7,429 nucleotides of DNA. Origin: DATESZ01 sp035283845 (GTDB lineage: Bacteria > Desulfobacterota > Syntrophia > Syntrophales > JACQWR01). This document shows, piece by piece, positions 5,699-7,429 of the stretch (positions within the stretch are counted from its first letter, which is position 1; each line of letters opens with the position of its first letter). The position numbers and the translations under genes are program-made. The stretch is from positions 1-7,429 of the forward strand of contig DATESZ010000029.1 of assembly GCA_035283845.1 (NCBI GenBank), written 5' to 3'. The notes under the pieces were generated by a model that worked only from the letters and a program-made list of their open reading frames with translations, searched no databases and was not told the DNA's origin.

Positions 5699-6600
5699 TT
5701 GATCTTCTTCCTGTACTTGTAGCGGATGTAAATGGCCAGGCCGTTCATCAGAAGTGTCATCAGCATGAGAATGATGCCGGCGGCGGCGGCGTTTAGCTGA
5801 AAGGCATGCTGCGGACGGGAAACCCAGTTGAACATCTGTATCGGCAATACGGTGAAAGGATCCAACAACCACTTGAATGAAAAGTAGGGGAAATCGGAAG
5901 ATAGGGGCGACGAGGGGAGAAAGGCGATGAAGGTCAGCGCCCCGACCGTTATGAGCGGCGCCGTCTCGCCAATGGCGCGCGAGAGGCCGATAATTACGCC
6001 GGTCAGAATCCCGCCGGTGGAATAGGGCACGATATGGTGCTTGACGGTCTGCCATTTTGTGGCGCCCAGGGCGTAGGAGGCTTCGCGGATCGAGTTCGGT
6101 ATGGACCGAATGGACTCGCGGGTCGCCATAATCACCATCGGCAGAATCAGGAGCCCCAGGGTCAGGCCGCCGGTCAGAATGCTCTCTCCCAATTTAAGAA
6201 TCTGCACGAAGAGGCCCAACGCCAAAAGACCGTACACGATGGACGGCACGCCAGCCAGATTGGCGATATTGATCTCGATGATGTCCGTCAGCCAGTTCTT
6301 TCCGGCATACTCTTCAAGGTAGATTCCCGCGGCTATGCCCAGGGGAATGGCAGAGGCCGCCGTCACCAGCAGGATGAGAAAACTTCCGACCAATGCGGAA
6401 AGGATGCCCGCCTCTTCCGGAAAACGTGAAGGAAAGGAGGTGAGAAACTTATAGCTAAGTCTCGGCATGCCGTCTATCGCAAGATCAATGAGAAGCACGG
6501 CGAGCAGAAACAATCCGATTAATGTGGAGAGAATGCCGATAACCGTAAAAGCCCTGTTCCGGAATTCATTTCTCCGGATGCTCGCTTTGATTCCGTCCAT
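5692..6600 (-). CDS. pstA: Phosphate ABC transporter permease PstA
   Basis: A 302-residue inner-membrane permease that pairs with PstC to form the phosphate channel. About six membrane segments can be seen, near residues 18-40, 66-95, 113-137, 143-160, 194-224 and 272-293. The ABC permease EAA loop that docks onto PstB lies at 173-198 (EASYALGATKWQ). The RAIGETAPL segment (208-216) and the C-terminal NWVSRPQ stretch (258-264) are characteristic of PstA. Length is ordinary. The ATG at 6600 is preceded by GGGAGG at 6612-6617, which lies inside the last codons of pstC; the two genes are 3 bases apart. The basic tail (YKYRKKIKW) is cytoplasmic by the positive-inside rule. Confidence 0.96.
   Translation of the reverse strand: MDGIKASIRRNEFRNRAFTVIGILSTLIGLFLLAVLLIDLAIDGMPRLSYKFLTSFPSRFPEEAGILSALVGSFLILLVTAASAIPLGIAAGIYLEEYAGKNWLTDIIEINIANLAGVPSIVYGLLALGLFVQILKLGESILTGGLTLGLLILPMVIMATRESIRSIPNSIREASYALGATKWQTVKHHIVPYSTGGILTGVIIGLSRAIGETAPLITVGALTFIAFLPSSPLSSDFPYFSFKWLLDPFTVLPIQMFNWVSRPQHAFQLNAAAAGIILMLMTLLMNGLAIYIRYKYRKKIKW
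5707..5712 (-). promoter_or_regulatory. Ribosome binding site of pstB, inside the pstA coding end
   Basis: AGGAAG on the minus strand lies 8 bases before the pstB ATG at 5698 and within the last codons of pstA (Arg-Lys-Lys region). It selects the 256-residue PstB over longer in-frame readings. Confidence 0.65.
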
Positions 6601-6603
6601 GTA

Positions 6604-7429
6604 TTAATAGACCTCCCTGATCCTTTTTCGCAGAAAATATCCGAGTATATTGAAACCAAGCGTCATGAAAAAGAGGGTAATTCCGGCCGCAAATATGGTC
6701 TGATAGGAAAGCGTTCCGTGAGGAACATCGCCCAGACTCACCTGCACTATATATGCCGTGAGCGTCTGAACAGGCTCAAGGGGATTGGCGGTAAAGTTCG
6801 GTTGGCCGCCGGCGGCGATCGCCACCACCATGGTCTCGCCGATGGCCCGGGAGATGCCGATAATGAAGGCTGCAGCAATGCCGGAGAAGGCCGATGGTAT
6901 GATAACGTTGAAGGAAGTTTGGAGTTTTGTCGCGCCCATGGCAAAAGACCCTTCACGGATATGCATGGGCACCGCCCGCATGGCGTCTTCGCTCACCGAA
7001 CTCACATAGGGGATGATCATGATTCCCATGATGATGCCGGGACTTAAGGCATTGAACCCGGAAAGGTCGGGCATTAACCGTTGCATGAAGGGGGTCAGGA
7101 AGAGAAGCGCAAAGTACCCATAAACGACGGTCGGCACGGCGGCCAGGAGTTCCAGGGTCGGCTTGATGAACTCGCGCAGCCGGTGCGAAGCGAATTCGCT
7201 CAGATAAACGGCAACCAGGATACCCAGGGGAAGGGCCACCATCAGGGCTATGGAGGTCGTCAAAACCGTCCCCATGACGAGGGGCATGATGCCGAACTTA
7301 GGCTCGGAAAAAAGCGGCGTCCATTGTCTTTCCGTAAAGAACTCTCTCAAAGAAATTTCTCTGAAGAACCCCGATGATTCATAGGCAAGAATAGCGACAA
7401 TGCTTATGGTAATCACTACGGAAAGGAAG
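6604..7429 (-). CDS. pstC: Phosphate ABC transporter permease PstC, 5' end outside the window
   Basis: The partner permease of PstA, forming the membrane channel of the PstSCAB phosphate importer. An in-frame GTG at 7416 would give 270 residues, but the frame continues open to the window edge with hydrophobic codons (Phe-Leu-Ser-Val) that extend the first membrane helix. The true start is therefore very likely beyond base 7429, and PstC proteins are usually about 290-320 residues. Counting from the GTG: LELLAAVPTVVYG (88-100), EAA loop EGSFAMGATKLQT (155-167), RAIGETMVVAIAAG (190-203), and the PstC-typical NPLEPVQTLTAYIVQVSLGD (211-230) before the final helix and the FLRKRIREVY end. A periplasmic segment (about 17-45) separates helices one and two. 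It is the first visible gene of the operon; pstS is expected further upstream but cannot be seen. Confidence 0.95.
   Translation of the reverse strand, partial: FLSVVITISIVAILAYESSGFFREISLREFFTERQWTPLFSEPKFGIMPLVMGTVLTTSIALMVALPLGILVAVYLSEFASHRLREFIKPTLELLAAVPTVVYGYFALLFLTPFMQRLMPDLSGFNALSPGIIMGIMIIPYVSSVSEDAMRAVPMHIREGSFAMGATKLQTSFNVIIPSAFSGIAAAFIIGISRAIGETMVVAIAAGGQPNFTANPLEPVQTLTAYIVQVSLGDVPHGTLSYQTIFAAGITLFFMTLGFNILGYFLRKRIREVY
6612..6617 (-). promoter_or_regulatory. Ribosome binding site of pstA, inside the last codons of pstC
   Basis: GGGAGG on the minus strand is formed by the Arg-Glu-Val codons at the PstC C-terminus and stands 11 bases before the pstA ATG. The conserved REVY ending of PstC thus doubles as translation signal for the next gene. 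Confidence 0.7.

Larger units (their letters stand above)
2456..7429 (-). other. pstC-pstA-pstB-phoU-phoR operon (5' end not in window)
   Basis: Five consecutive minus-strand genes have junctions of +3, -7 (overlap), +29 and +4 bases. No promoter-sized gap lies between them, so a single transcript beginning to the right of the window is the simplest reading. No Pho box can be assessed because the operon's promoter is outside. Confidence 0.9.

Noticed and set aside
4919..5722. Long open frame (267 codons) on the plus strand opposite pstB
   Set aside because: It lies wholly antisense to the well-supported pstB, starts without a ribosome site, and its product shows no recognisable fold or motif.
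5699..6055. Extension of the pstB frame upstream by about 119 codons
   Set aside because: It overlaps pstA in another frame, gives Arg/His-rich low-quality protein, and would make PstB far longer than its family.

Overview
This 7.4 kb window appears to come from a Gram-negative bacterium. It has an outer-membrane beta-barrel of the FadL/OmpP1/TodX family with a Sec signal peptide, and a chromosomal phosphate-uptake operon. The PhoR-type kinase with a large extracytoplasmic sensor domain, the FadL-like protein and the moderate base composition together recall Desulfobacterota (former Deltaproteobacteria, for example Syntrophales-like lineages). That placement is an impression from sequence style, not a database result.

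Left part, bases 1-2391. At the extreme left edge, running leftward off the window, is the first 30 or so codons of a gene that resembles the N-terminus of DUF4338 proteins (DruA of Druantia defence systems and related IS-associated proteins). A roughly 140-bp divergent intergenic region follows. It holds a 7-bp inverted repeat with a long loop and a near-consensus sigma-70 promoter (TTGACA, 17 bp, CATAAT). This promoter sits just ahead of a FadL/OmpP1-type outer membrane transport protein gene (234-1532). Next, in the same direction, is an exodeoxyribonuclease III gene (xthA, 1606-2391) with all expected active-site residues.

Right part, bases 2456-7429. Five genes on the minus strand form one tight operon, in transcription order pstC (5' end cut by the window edge), pstA, pstB, phoU, phoR. 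PstC and PstA are the two permease subunits of the high-affinity phosphate ABC importer, PstB is its ATPase, PhoU is the regulator linking importer state to signalling, and PhoR is the membrane histidine kinase of the Pho regulon. The pieces still needed for a working module, the phosphate-binding protein PstS and the response regulator PhoB, are not in the window. pstS may lie to the right, upstream of pstC. Spacing is very tight: pstC/pstA 3 bp apart, pstA/pstB overlapping by 7 bp, pstB/phoU 29 bp apart, phoU/phoR 4 bp apart. This points to co-transcription and translational coupling.

The two halves converge in a 64-bp gap (2392-2455) that contains a compound hairpin without a clear T-tract. 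No stretch over 300 bases lacks a gene. No tRNA, rRNA, CRISPR array or complete insertion sequence was seen. Most of the window is ordinary core genome. The least ordinary parts are the left-edge partial gene with its divergent promoter region, and the placement of phoR without phoB as the last gene of the pst operon.
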